Shown here piece by piece: positions 5,576-12,843 of a stretch of 14,568 bases of DNA (position 1 is the stretch's first letter; each line of letters begins with the position of its first letter). The DNA comes from an uncultured Muribaculaceae bacterium (GTDB lineage: Bacteria; Bacteroidota; Bacteroidia; Bacteroidales; Muribaculaceae). The DNA lies in the NCBI GenBank assembly GCA_910578075.1, contig CAJTPK010000046.1, positions 1 to 14,568 of the forward strand. The letters are read 5' to 3'. The position numbers were made by a program, and so were the translations under genes. Below the pieces are notes generated by a model, which ran no database searches, was not told the origin of the DNA, and saw nothing but the letters and a program-made list of their open reading frames with translations.

Positions 5576-7012
5576 TTAGAACACTTCTTCTTTTGCGCCG
5601 TTGACGATTGCGTCTATCTCGTCGGCAATTTCATCTGACGAGAGCTTGATGTAGTCCATGAAGGTCTTTTGTGTCTTGTGTCCGCTGACGTGCATCATCT
5701 GGACGATGGTGAATTTGTGGGAGAGGTACATGTTGGTAATGCCGCTGCGTCGGGCGGTGTGGGTGGTGACACAATCATAGCGAGGCATCATCACGTCTCC
5801 TTTCTCGTTACGCTCTACTACCAGTTCTCCGGATTTCTCCCTCTCTTTCTGTTTCATGGTGAGCTTTGTCGGAACCTTGACAGCAAGTGTCGGCACGCTT
5901 TCGGAGAGGTCTTTAAGTATCTCCTTGATATAGCGGTTAAGAATCTGGTCTACCACCGAAGGAAGCCGATAGCTGTATTTCTCACAGATGGCTTTGAGGT
6001 TGGGATTCATTATCGGGATTTTCACCTCGTTGCGCGTTTTCTGCTGAACAAGACGGATAATCGGTGTGCCTTTCGCTGTTGTCGTAAAGTCCTCCGGCTG
6101 GATATTGTTGTAGTCGCTTACGCGCTGACAGGTATAGCAACCGACGAGGAAAATATCTCGCACTTGGTCTTTCAATCCGGTGAGTTCCATTTCTGCCAAT
6201 GCCTGCAACTCCGTTTCGGTAAGATATATTTCAGCGGCTTTGTCGCTTTCCTCCACTTTACGTTTGGAGAAGCAGCTTAACGCACGGTCATTATTGTGCA
6301 GTCCGTCCTCGTATGCGTAGCCCACCATAGCGCGGAATGAAACAAGGTATTTGTTGACCGAACTTCCCATATAGTCGAGTTTCTGAAGGTGGTCGAGAAA
6401 TTTCGTTACCAACGAGCGGTCAACATCTGCCCATGTCAATTTGTGGCGTGGGTCGAATCCGTTAAACAGTTTTCGGAAACTGCTCCACGCCTTGCAGCTA
6501 CCAGCAGTGTATCGGTTGTTACCATTGAGACGTTTGCCGGATTTTATTTCTTCGACAAAGCGGTCAAGGAAATTCCAGATGTTAGCCCGCTCGGCTTCTG
6601 CGGCAATGCGAGCCTTCTCCGCTTCTTCCCGTAGTTGTCGTTCTTCTTTTTCCTTTGCGATAACTTCAGCCTCTTGTTGACGGCGTACTATCTCTGATTT
6701 TTCCGGATCCGCGATAGCCATTATTTCCTGTTTGACCTTTTCGCGGTCAAATTCCGGAGCTTCCATTTCTCGTTTGAGCATGACCTCGATGCGACCGAGT
6801 TTGTCATGCAGTTTCGGATACTCCTTGCGATGCCGTGCCAATGCGTCTTCGCTCGACACAGCCACCCTCCATTCCGGCACCGACACACGGAGCCGCGTGG
6901 TAAACTGAACATCAATCTTGCGTATGGGGTCTTGTACCCTCACGAAGAGGGTCGCTTTATCCTTGTTCTCGTCCTTTTTGAGGAAGTAGAATCTGGAGAG
7001 AGTCTTTGCCAT
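5576..7012 (-). CDS. Tyrosine recombinase / integrase (Bacteroidales type)
   Basis: This 478-residue protein should catalyse site-specific strand exchange through a 3'-phosphotyrosyl intermediate. The N-terminal 50 residues fit an arm-type DNA-binding domain (Arm-DNA-bind_5-like: FYFLKKDENKDKATLFVRV). Residues 105-145 are a charged coiled coil (rich in Glu, Lys, Arg, Ala). A SAM-like core-binding domain follows at about 145-245 (Phage_int_SAM_5 type), then the catalytic domain. Catalytic residues are visible: R297 (TCQRVSD), K325 (QQKTRN), H418 and R421 (THTARRSG), H445 (SGH) and Y454 (DYIKLS). The set is complete, so the enzyme is probably active. An unusual charged insertion lies at about 380-410. 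It is isolated on the minus strand, with palindromes beyond its 3' end and tandem repeats at its promoter. It may be the integrase of the island or the recombinase of the repeat-bracketed gene cluster. Confidence 0.95.
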   Translation of the reverse strand: MAKTLSRFYFLKKDENKDKATLFVRVQDPIRKIDVQFTTRLRVSVPEWRVAVSSEDALARHRKEYPKLHDKLGRIEVMLKREMEAPEFDREKVKQEIMAIADPEKSEIVRRQQEAEVIAKEKEERQLREEAEKARIAAEAERANIWNFLDRFVEEIKSGKRLNGNNRYTAGSCKAWSSFRKLFNGFDPRHKLTWADVDRSLVTKFLDHLQKLDYMGSSVNKYLVSFRAMVGYAYEDGLHNNDRALSCFSKRKVEESDKAAEIYLTETELQALAEMELTGLKDQVRDIFLVGCYTCQRVSDYNNIQPEDFTTTAKGTPIIRLVQQKTRNEVKIPIMNPNLKAICEKYSYRLPSVVDQILNRYIKEILKDLSESVPTLAVKVPTKLTMKQKEREKSGELVVERNEKGDVMMPRYDCVTTHTARRSGITNMYLSHKFTIVQMMHVSGHKTQKTFMDYIKLSSDEIADEIDAIVNGAKEEVF

Positions 7013-7043
7013 AATTCAAATTCGTTTAATTATCTGATATACA

Positions 7044-7081
7044 GGATTGGGTTGTGGTTCAAATTAAAACCGAACCAATCC
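7044..7081 (-). promoter_or_regulatory. 5' leader hairpin of the integrase mRNA
   Basis: GGATTGG pairs with CCAATCC and GGTT with AACC, with a small internal loop, across 7044-7081. The predicted start of transcription (about 7082) falls at the base of this stem, so the integrase mRNA would begin with a hairpin. It could stabilise the message or limit expression. No U-tract follows. Confidence 0.4.
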
Positions 7082-7086
7082 GATTG

Positions 7087-7094
7087 CAAATATA
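7087..7094 (-). promoter_or_regulatory. -7 element TATATTTG of the integrase gene
   Basis: TATATTTG on the minus strand fits TAnnTTTG and lies 75 bp upstream of the integrase ATG. No TTG is found at 19-21 bp spacing. The -33 region is instead occupied by two tandem repeats (7107-7131), so the promoter may be weak or controlled by a protein bound there. Confidence 0.45.
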
Positions 7095-7106
7095 GTGAGC
7101 TTCTCA

Positions 7107-7131
7107 AAAGTTACCTATAAAGTTACCTATA
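7107..7131. repeat. Two tandem AAAGTTACCTATA repeats, likely recombinase or excisionase sites
   Basis: AAAGTTACCTATA occurs at 7107-7119 and 7119-7131, head to tail with a 12-bp period. Such short direct repeats beside an integrase gene are typical of arm-type integrase or excisionase binding sites. They cover the -33 region of the integrase promoter, which would allow autorepression. Confidence 0.5.
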
Positions 7132-7274
7132 ATTCTTGAATATTAACGCCTGAAAACAAATTCAGTTCAGTTTAATTACGTTGATATATAATATTATAGC
7201 ATTTAGTATCATTCACCACGATTCATTATAATTCATTAAAAATGGTGCTGGTGGCATCACCCTTAAAACAAGAT

Positions 7275-7305
7275 AAGTCGCTGAATTTCAGCGACTTTTT
7301 CTTTT
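7275..7305 (+). terminator. Rho-independent terminator, rightward
   Basis: AAGTCGCTGAA and TTCAGCGACTT (7275-7297) form an 11-bp perfect palindrome followed by TTTCTTTT on the plus strand. No plus-strand gene of merit precedes it, so it may be a relic of sequence formerly next to the integration site, or it may help end leftward transcription of the seven-gene unit. Confidence 0.55.
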
Positions 7306-7478
7306 ATCTATCCAGTCGTTTGTCCGAAATATGCCCGAAAATTTTTTATCCTCTTAACACTTTTTATACCTTCCTTTATAATCGGCCATATTGGTTCTCT
7401 TGCATCTCACCCCAAAAATCACCCCTTTTCGGACAATCCTCATTATCTCATGTCCGAAAATGAAGCACCATATCGGAT
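7306..7478. other. Intergenic stretch with TGTCCGAAA repeats
   Basis: A perfect 10-bp inverted repeat TTTTCGGACA (7426-7435) / TGTCCGAAAA (7451-7460) lies just past the end of the RES gene. A third copy TGTCCGAAA sits at 7321-7329 and a variant TGCCCGAAAA at 7332-7341. No U-tract follows the inverted repeat. The repeats could mark a recombination junction. No convincing gene is present. Confidence 0.4.
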
Positions 7479-8552
7479 TTATATCCGCATATCCCTATAG
7501 ATAAGATCCCTCTCTTTGTAAGATAGGACACCTTCCAATAGATTAAAGGAGGACATACGATAAGCTGTCTTGTCGATTTTATCTTCTGGGTGGACCTCGT
7601 TGTATTCATCAAGAGGTCCATATAGCCGCAAATTTCCCAACATCACCTCATATTCGTAGCAAGTGGGCTTAGTCACTTCAAACATTGAGGCCAAAACCGG
7701 ACAATAGTTATCTTTGGGTGATAACTTCTGAACCGGTATCGCTATATTTTCCCATTCATAATCAAGTTCAAAGAACTCTCTGTTGTAGAAGGCTGAAGTA
7801 TATATAACTCCCATAAGCTTATGTGATGGCCCCTTTTCTATTGACCACTCAAGAACAAATTGTGGAATAATGTATTCCGGCTTAAATACATCGTCTGCAT
7901 TCCGTACTGGTATAGTACATGCGATAATAACAGGAAGGTATTTAAGATACAGACTTTCGCATTTGGTGAATTTATCAATTTCAGGTATTCTCAAATCTAA
8001 AACACGAAAGTCCTTTCTTGAAGTAAACTGTGACACTAAGGTTGATTCAATCGGTGGGCGGTGCATCTCTTCCCAACTACCATATATACTTTTCGCTAAG
8101 TAAAGACATGGATAGCCGGGGGTACTGTATCTCTGTGTTTTGATATTTCGAATCATGCTGAATGGTATATGGAATATTTCCGTTCTGGGAACATCCTTTC
8201 TTAAAGAGCATATCCTCATTCTATACAAAGCACTCCATTTATCGTGAGTATAAATGAGATCTTCGCAAAATACATCATTAAGAATATTCTTTAGCTGCGT
8301 GTAGGCTCTAGACCTTCGCCCGGAAAGGCTGGAAGAAACCGCAGTGATAATCTTATCCCAAGTATTTTTCGCAAATGAAAAATCGATAGAGCCTTCATCT
8401 ACCCCATGGCTTTTTAATTGTGTCAAATAGTCCAACTCACAGCATCGCAGAACACTCTTAAAATCATTCGAGTGCTGTTTCTGAAAACCATGACTACGTT
8501 CAAATATGGTAGTTCTTACCATATTTAAAAAATTCTCAGGATTATCTATCAT
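7479..8552 (-). CDS. RES-domain protein, probable NAD+-consuming enzyme
   Basis: In this 357-residue protein the C-terminal two thirds match the RES domain, an ADP-ribosyltransferase-like fold. Members cleave or phosphorolyse NAD+ as toxins. Visible landmarks are R111 (ALYRMR), the EIFHIPF segment (125-131), R141-Y142-S143 then PG (TQRYSTPGYPCLYLA), Y151, E161-E162 (WEEM), a PQFVLEW strand (230-236) and S253 (GVIYTSA). These correspond to the Arg, Tyr, Glu and Ser expected in RES proteins. The N-terminal 100 residues are a helical extension absent from minimal RES toxins and may bind partners or sense a signal. It is the last gene of the seven-gene unit, 42 bp after the previous stop, the widest gap there, and no xre-type antitoxin gene sits directly next to it. 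Enzyme activity is inferred. Confidence 0.75.
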   Translation of the reverse strand: MIDNPENFLNMVRTTIFERSHGFQKQHSNDFKSVLRCCELDYLTQLKSHGVDEGSIDFSFAKNTWDKIITAVSSSLSGRRSRAYTQLKNILNDVFCEDLIYTHDKWSALYRMRICSLRKDVPRTEIFHIPFSMIRNIKTQRYSTPGYPCLYLAKSIYGSWEEMHRPPIESTLVSQFTSRKDFRVLDLRIPEIDKFTKCESLYLKYLPVIIACTIPVRNADDVFKPEYIIPQFVLEWSIEKGPSHKLMGVIYTSAFYNREFFELDYEWENIAIPVQKLSPKDNYCPVLASMFEVTKPTCYEYEVMLGNLRLYGPLDEYNEVHPEDKIDKTAYRMSSFNLLEGVLSYKERDLIYRDMRI

Positions 8553-8594
8553 AATCTCTTAAATAACTGGTGATGATTCGTATAATAAATTAAG

Positions 8595-9062
8595 TCACTC
8601 AACTGCGAAGAGGTAGTAGCGATGACCATATTGATACATTTCATCTGCACTACGAGCAACAACACGGAGCTTCTTACCCAGATATTTCTGCTCAATTATC
8701 TCAACGGCTTCGCCAAACTCATCAGGGAGATATAGGATATCCTCGTCGGAAAGAGAATCGTAATCCTCGCTTTTCTCAGCACCGGGATTTCCGAACGCAT
8801 GTAGATGATTGCATCCTTCAGCCATTCTGAATACAGACAACTCAGATCGCGAACCATCTGTAGCAAACTTATGATAGCCTCCGGGCAAATATCGCTCTAT
8901 TACGAACCATTCGCCTACCGCCATATTATCCGTTCCCATTTCCTTGGCACCTTCCTTTTCAAGGTGGGCAATCATTGCAGGAGACAAGAATTTCATCATA
9001 CTTTCTGGAATGGTAGCCTTTTTTATTATGGCAGCGTTCTTCAATAATGGTTTCTTAAGCAT
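8595..9062 (-). CDS. Hypothetical protein, 155 aa
   Basis: The start at 9062 is preceded by an AAGAAG stretch about 5 bases upstream and lies 9 bp after the stop of the gene at 9072. The protein has a basic N-terminal helix, then a compact domain with short strands (GEWFVIERYLPGG, ELSVFRMAEGCNHLHAFG), an acidic loop (EKSEDYDSLSDEDILYL) and a C-terminal strand pattern (KLRVVARSADEMYQYGHRYYLFAVE). No transmembrane segment, signal peptide or catalytic motif is visible. I do not recognise the family. Tight spacing with the preceding gene suggests it works with the 472-residue protein in the same pathway. Confidence 0.7.
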   Translation of the reverse strand: MLKKPLLKNAAIIKKATIPESMMKFLSPAMIAHLEKEGAKEMGTDNMAVGEWFVIERYLPGGYHKFATDGSRSELSVFRMAEGCNHLHAFGNPGAEKSEDYDSLSDEDILYLPDEFGEAVEIIEQKYLGKKLRVVARSADEMYQYGHRYYLFAVE

Positions 9063-9071
9063 ATTATCTTC

Positions 9072-10490
9072 TTATAATTCTTTTAATTCCTTCCCGGTAA
9101 CTCTCTTTATAATTCCGATGATATTATTTTCCACATCTCTATAGGCCACGTGGTTTTTATTTTTACCCCAATCATGAGTAGTCGCGCCTGTTGCCTTATT
9201 AGATGAATGAAGTATCAGGTGCTTCAAGAGTCGTGGTTGTCGAGTATAGAAGACTTTCAGGATAGCTTTTAGAGTTGATTCATCTCCTGACCAGTAGTAA
9301 GGTGGATTATATGTCAACGGGATTTTACTTGTGGCTCCAAACAAATACAAGAAGTCTTCACAACTCATATTCTCGAAAGAAGAACCGTAGATCTTAAAAA
9401 TCTCTGTGAGTATCGGATCTCGCTCTTGTGCATAGATTTGAGACGGCGCAGTCTCGTTGATAAATCGCGTTGGAAAATCCAAACGTTGCGTGTTGGAAGA
9501 TATTATTGGTCTGATATTACCCGAATCAGAAGTCTCAATATCTAAATTATCCGCAGATATATCAATTCCTAAATTATCATTTAACCAATGTATTAGCTTT
9601 CTGCAAAATGCCATACAACGTTCCGCGTCTCTTGGAAACTGAACATACCGATTGTAGATCTTCTGAAATGACGATTCCTCTGTAATCTCCTGCATGACTT
9701 TCGCAATCGGATCGGACGAGCCGAGGTTGTCTTTGAAAACCTCACTCGCTAGCTGAACACCGATACAAATAGAAAATATACATGGTTCAGGATTATTTAC
9801 GACATCTTGGTCATCCAATTCAATAGACTTAGCCAATTCCGAGACTTTATCACTTAAAGTTTTGACATAATCCGAGCCTTCCGGATTTAAAGTTTCGAAG
9901 GCATCTACAACGGAATAAAGTGTCCTCCGCTCAGTATTTTTGTCAAATAATGAAATATGTGAAAAGGCTTGGCTCTGCTGGTTGTAAGCGTTGATCAATT
10001 TAAACGCTCCAAAAATCTCATCTATGGGGATTACATATAACTGCTCTACGAGCGCATCAATGTTACCTTCCCGTTGCGCTTTTAATGAGTTGTGAATAAT
10101 ATCTCGCGGTGCTTTGGCCTTAAGGAGTGCGGCTTCTACTGTTTTTGTTGGAACGTCCATAAACGTCTTTGCCATATCCTCTACCGGGACAAACCAATCC
10201 GCTTTAGACTGCGGCAACGCGAATATCATTTCAGGAATATATTCTTCCCACCACCAAGTGTATATCAGACCTCCAATACGAACTGCGGTGCCAATCAATG
10301 ACATCAGATGAAGAATCTGAATTTCATTAGACTCAAATTCCCTGTTCTCCTTCGTCTTTTTAATCCAGTAATATCGGATAATCTTCTGACTTTCCTGATA
10401 TATCGACCAGAATGAGAAACGTATGGTATCTTTAAGACTACGGATATAGTCTTCATACTCCATTCGCTCTTCAATGCTTCCTTTGATCAT
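9072..10490 (-). CDS. Large hypothetical protein of the defence-like operon (472 aa)
   Basis: I place the start at the ATG of 10490. A TTG directly upstream (10493) could extend it by one residue. The preceding gene ends 19 bp away. The N-terminal region (about 1-110) is helical and aromatic, with a hydrophobic stretch IGTAVRIGGLIYTWWWEE (71-88) that is not clearly membrane-spanning. The middle is helical and acidic. The C-terminus (about 375-472) has FLYLFGATSKIPLTYNPPYYW followed by a helix and a basic segment, which recalls the FLY-FG-WxG C-terminal region shared by many uncharacterised Bacteroidales proteins. No nucleotide-binding or nuclease motif is visible. Its size and central place in the operon suggest a sensor or scaffold. 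This is inference. Confidence 0.7.
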   Translation of the reverse strand: MIKGSIEERMEYEDYIRSLKDTIRFSFWSIYQESQKIIRYYWIKKTKENREFESNEIQILHLMSLIGTAVRIGGLIYTWWWEEYIPEMIFALPQSKADWFVPVEDMAKTFMDVPTKTVEAALLKAKAPRDIIHNSLKAQREGNIDALVEQLYVIPIDEIFGAFKLINAYNQQSQAFSHISLFDKNTERRTLYSVVDAFETLNPEGSDYVKTLSDKVSELAKSIELDDQDVVNNPEPCIFSICIGVQLASEVFKDNLGSSDPIAKVMQEITEESSFQKIYNRYVQFPRDAERCMAFCRKLIHWLNDNLGIDISADNLDIETSDSGNIRPIISSNTQRLDFPTRFINETAPSQIYAQERDPILTEIFKIYGSSFENMSCEDFLYLFGATSKIPLTYNPPYYWSGDESTLKAILKVFYTRQPRLLKHLILHSSNKATGATTHDWGKNKNHVAYRDVENNIIGIIKRVTGKELKEL

Positions 10491-10509
10491 CAAACTCTAT
10501 ATGGTTAGA

Positions 10510-11163
10510 TTATTTGTTCTTGAAAAGGTCAATTCCGGTATGATCCATTACAATTTTCCCGAAATCAACTAATACCTTATCTGTCTCTTTCTGGGAGGAA
10601 AAACGCTGCATAAGATATCGCTTTGTTATAGCCCAATGCTCTTTTTCATCGATATAGACACACAAATCTTTAGATCCACGGAGAAATTTGTGTAGAAATC
10701 TATTGCAATCATCCTCAGTATTATCACACAGCCAAGCTTTCCATCCTGCGGTGAATACCAAATATGAGTTAGATTCATCAGACGGAAGAAATGTGGATAT
10801 ATCTGTTGGCGACGGATTATTGGCCATTGATTTATAATATCCATCATCGGAAACTTGAATCACAGACATTTCGATAGTTTTACGTCCAAATTTTGCTCCT
10901 CCGAAATAATACTCAAATAGATAATTGTAAAGAAAATCCCAAGACCACATATCGCGATGGACGTTTAGATTGGCATAGTTATCCCCCGGACAATTTTTAC
11001 GAGTAGATATGACATTGCAATAACGTCTCAAACCCCACATATCGGTATATGGAGTTTGCTCTCTTATATAATTCACAATGTCAAGCACACGGGATTGGTA
11101 TCTAGCCAAAAGTCTGAATGCGTTTCTCACATCAATGAATGCGTTATCTAGTTCTTTGTTCAT
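10510..11163 (-). CDS. Partner protein of the PD-(D/E)XK nuclease (217 aa)
   Basis: The ATG overlaps the stop of the nuclease-like gene by 4 bp (ATGA), so the two products are made together. The N-terminal 90 residues have the pattern AFRLLARYQSRVLDIVNYI, then a polar loop, then WSWDFLYNYLFEYYFG, which I associate with uncharacterised proteins encoded beside small PD-(D/E)XK proteins. The remainder mixes strands and helices (IEMSVIQVSDDGYY, SYLVFTAGWKAWL, DLCVYIDEKEHW). No catalytic motif, signal peptide or membrane segment is seen. A subunit or specificity partner of the nuclease is the simplest reading. I do not know its biochemical role. Confidence 0.75.
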   Translation of the reverse strand: MNKELDNAFIDVRNAFRLLARYQSRVLDIVNYIREQTPYTDMWGLRRYCNVISTRKNCPGDNYANLNVHRDMWSWDFLYNYLFEYYFGGAKFGRKTIEMSVIQVSDDGYYKSMANNPSPTDISTFLPSDESNSYLVFTAGWKAWLCDNTEDDCNRFLHKFLRGSKDLCVYIDEKEHWAITKRYLMQRFSSQKETDKVLVDFGKIVMDHTGIDLFKNK

Positions 11164-11825
11164 TTGAAATAAGTTTTGAAGGTCATTATGGAATCGGGTG
11201 AAATGAGTGGCTTACTGGTGGCTATTTCGTCAAACCAACGGATATTATAAACCCCGTGAATGTTGAACCCCAGCTCTATCAGGTTTAGCAACCGAATGAC
11301 AGAAGATAGGCCCATTGTTATCATGGGTAGTCTTTCGTATTCATCGCGTAACTTCGTAATCTGAATGAGTAATGATAGCCATGTGCATTTATTGACATAC
11401 ACATTCTTAGCTACTGACACTGCTTCGGTAGCCTTTTCTGCGTTTCCTCCTACAGCAATAAAGTAAACAGGCTTATCATCGCCATATTCATTCCGATAGG
11501 CTATAATTTCTTTTTCCCACTGCTGGCTATACTGACCGCCATTGTCGCGATACTTCGCCTCTATGATAACATCTAATGCTTGAAAGCGAATAAAAACATC
11601 CGGTTCTACGAGCGTGGAGTTTCCAGTCCCGGTTGAATCCCAATGAGGCCAGAACTCATAATCTTCAATCTGACCGGCAACCAATGGCAAATTTTCATTA
11701 TCAAAACACACCTCACTCAGTACGCTCCAGAACAGTTCATCCGGAAGCATGAGCATCGTCTCGAAAACAGACGATGTCTTCGGATCCTCGTGGGTGTCTT
11801 TGTTATGATAGGTACTGTGTATCAT
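11160..11825 (-). CDS. PD-(D/E)XK nuclease-like protein (221 aa)
   Basis: The central region carries a PD-(D/E)XK signature: EPDVFIRF (E74, D76), a strand VIIEAK (E89, K91), then QYSQQWEKEI (99-107) and the strand VYFIAVGG (120-127). E22 in the first helix is a further candidate metal ligand. This fits a metal-dependent DNA or RNA endonuclease of restriction-like fold, with the QxxQW helix common in this superfamily. The C-terminal 90 residues are helical and end without a known domain. Its start overlaps the upstream stop by 1 bp (TAATG) and its stop overlaps the downstream start by 4 bp, so it is at the heart of the operon. The catalytic set looks intact. The target is unknown. Confidence 0.8.
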   Translation of the reverse strand: MIHSTYHNKDTHEDPKTSSVFETMLMLPDELFWSVLSEVCFDNENLPLVAGQIEDYEFWPHWDSTGTGNSTLVEPDVFIRFQALDVIIEAKYRDNGGQYSQQWEKEIIAYRNEYGDDKPVYFIAVGGNAEKATEAVSVAKNVYVNKCTWLSLLIQITKLRDEYERLPMITMGLSSVIRLLNLIELGFNIHGVYNIRWFDEIATSKPLISPDSIMTFKTYFK

Positions 11826-12538
11826 TAATTGTTTAATTCAATTTCTTGATGAATAGGATTAGCCAAGACCTCAGAATTAAGAATGCAGTATGTAGGAGAA
11901 TCATGACTTTCACGGAATATATACCCGTCATATCCTCGGGATAAGAGCATTTCCTTAAAATACTCACCATTGGTAAAGTCAGTGAGTAGTTGCCCGAAGT
12001 AATCAATTCGATGATTCCCATAAAAGAAATTTCCGATTTCTGTGGACAGATTTAAGATTTCACAATCATCTTCGAACGTTTTTTGTCGTTTAGTATTAAT
12101 TAGACGGAGTTTATCAATTAACGGTCTCAATTCGCAAAGATTTTTACACGCTCCTATAGAACTGAATTTATGAAACTGATCTGTTAATATATCAAATCCG
12201 AGTTCATCAAAGGACAGGAGTAAGGATGAGATATTCTCAAATTGGGATAAATCCAGTAATTGAATTTCTTGTATTATCGAAGTTTCCGTCAGCCAAATTT
12301 TATTACAACCATTATTTTTGGCAGCAAGGCAACCTGTGCTATAGGCTGTCGCTTTATTCTCGAAAAAATAGAATGCTCCTATTCTATTCTTTATGCGTAA
12401 GTCTTCACAGTCATCAGAATAAACATACTCTTTATTCTTGAAATCTGTATTCCAATTATCCGGTGGACATTCAATATCATATCTGAATAGCTTCACTGCA
12501 CCGGGTATTTTGTAAGTATTTATCATCAACCTGCACAT
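11825..12538 (-). CDS. Hypothetical protein, possible ADP-ribosyltransferase-like fold (237 aa)
   Basis: The gene begins 5 bp after the stop of the XRE regulator gene. An internal ATG four codons later (residue 5, after AGG) is an alternative start. The N-terminal part has KLFRYDI (R19), NRIGAFYFFENKATAYSTG (R52), and a strand with IWLTETSIIQEIQLLDLS (81-98). The C-terminal end has RGYDGYIFRESHDSPTYCILNSEVL (201-225). An early Arg, a Phe/Tyr-rich strand followed by a helix, and a late GYDGYIF-E segment is a layout seen in RES- or ART-like proteins, but the key Ser and Glu cannot be assigned. I therefore hold the fold at low confidence. Its place first after the regulator, TAATG-coupled to the nuclease gene, argues for a core part of the system. 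Confidence 0.6.
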   Translation of the reverse strand: MCRLMINTYKIPGAVKLFRYDIECPPDNWNTDFKNKEYVYSDDCEDLRIKNRIGAFYFFENKATAYSTGCLAAKNNGCNKIWLTETSIIQEIQLLDLSQFENISSLLLSFDELGFDILTDQFHKFSSIGACKNLCELRPLIDKLRLINTKRQKTFEDDCEILNLSTEIGNFFYGNHRIDYFGQLLTDFTNGEYFKEMLLSRGYDGYIFRESHDSPTYCILNSEVLANPIHQEIELNN

Positions 12539-12543
12539 ATTGT

Positions 12544-12741
12544 TTATTTTAAAATTAAAAGTTCAGCCATCGATACGTCAAGTAATTCTGCAATTCGTTT
12601 TAAAGTCTGAAGATCTGGTTGGCTTACGTTGGTACACCACTTTGAGACAGTGGACGGATTCTTACCCAGTTCCGCTGCCAGCCATCTACTTGTCTTTTTC
12701 TTTTCGACAAGCACTACTTTAAGTCGATTTAAGTCTTCCAT
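12544..12741 (-). CDS. Small XRE-family HTH transcriptional regulator (65 aa)
   Basis: Nearly the whole protein is one Cro/C1-type helix-turn-helix domain: KTSRWLAAELGKNPSTVSKWCTN (about 16-38) contains the two core helices, followed by QPDLQTLKRIAELLDVSMAELLI. No other domain is present, so it should bind an operator as a dimer. It leads the seven-gene minus unit and lies 24 bp downstream of the -7 element of a good promoter. Autorepression is therefore likely, as with controller proteins of restriction-modification systems and antitoxin-like regulators of defence operons. The link to that class is inference from size and position. Confidence 0.85.
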   Translation of the reverse strand: MEDLNRLKVVLVEKKKTSRWLAAELGKNPSTVSKWCTNVSQPDLQTLKRIAELLDVSMAELLILK

Positions 12742-12765
12742 AATTCAACTATGATGATTTGAACG

Positions 12766-12795
12766 CAAAGATAGTGATTTTACTCAATCCAGCAA
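12766..12795 (-). promoter_or_regulatory. Bacteroidota promoter TTG-N19-TATCTTTG of the seven-gene unit
   Basis: On the minus strand TTG (12793-12795), 19 bases, then TATCTTTG (12766-12773) match the Bacteroidota -33/-7 consensus well. Transcription would start near 12761, about 20 nt ahead of the XRE start codon. No other comparable promoter was found inside the operon, so this is probably the main promoter. An XRE operator would be expected nearby. Confidence 0.65.
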
Positions 12796-12843
12796 AGACA
12801 ATATGCCGTCAAACATAAACATCGCCACAGAAACCTCGACGAG

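Noticed and set aside
5669..6280. 203-residue plus-strand frame opposite the integrase
   Set aside because: It is the antisense shadow of a clearly conserved integrase. Its His/Val/Phe-rich make-up is typical of such shadows.
7230..7300. tRNA gene as integration site
   Set aside because: No cloverleaf or conserved T-loop motif is present. The palindrome is a simple terminator.
7242..7463. 73-residue plus-strand reading frame
   Set aside because: It crosses a perfect terminator palindrome and an inverted repeat, has no initiation signal and a Phe/Ser-rich AT-type composition. Treated as chance.
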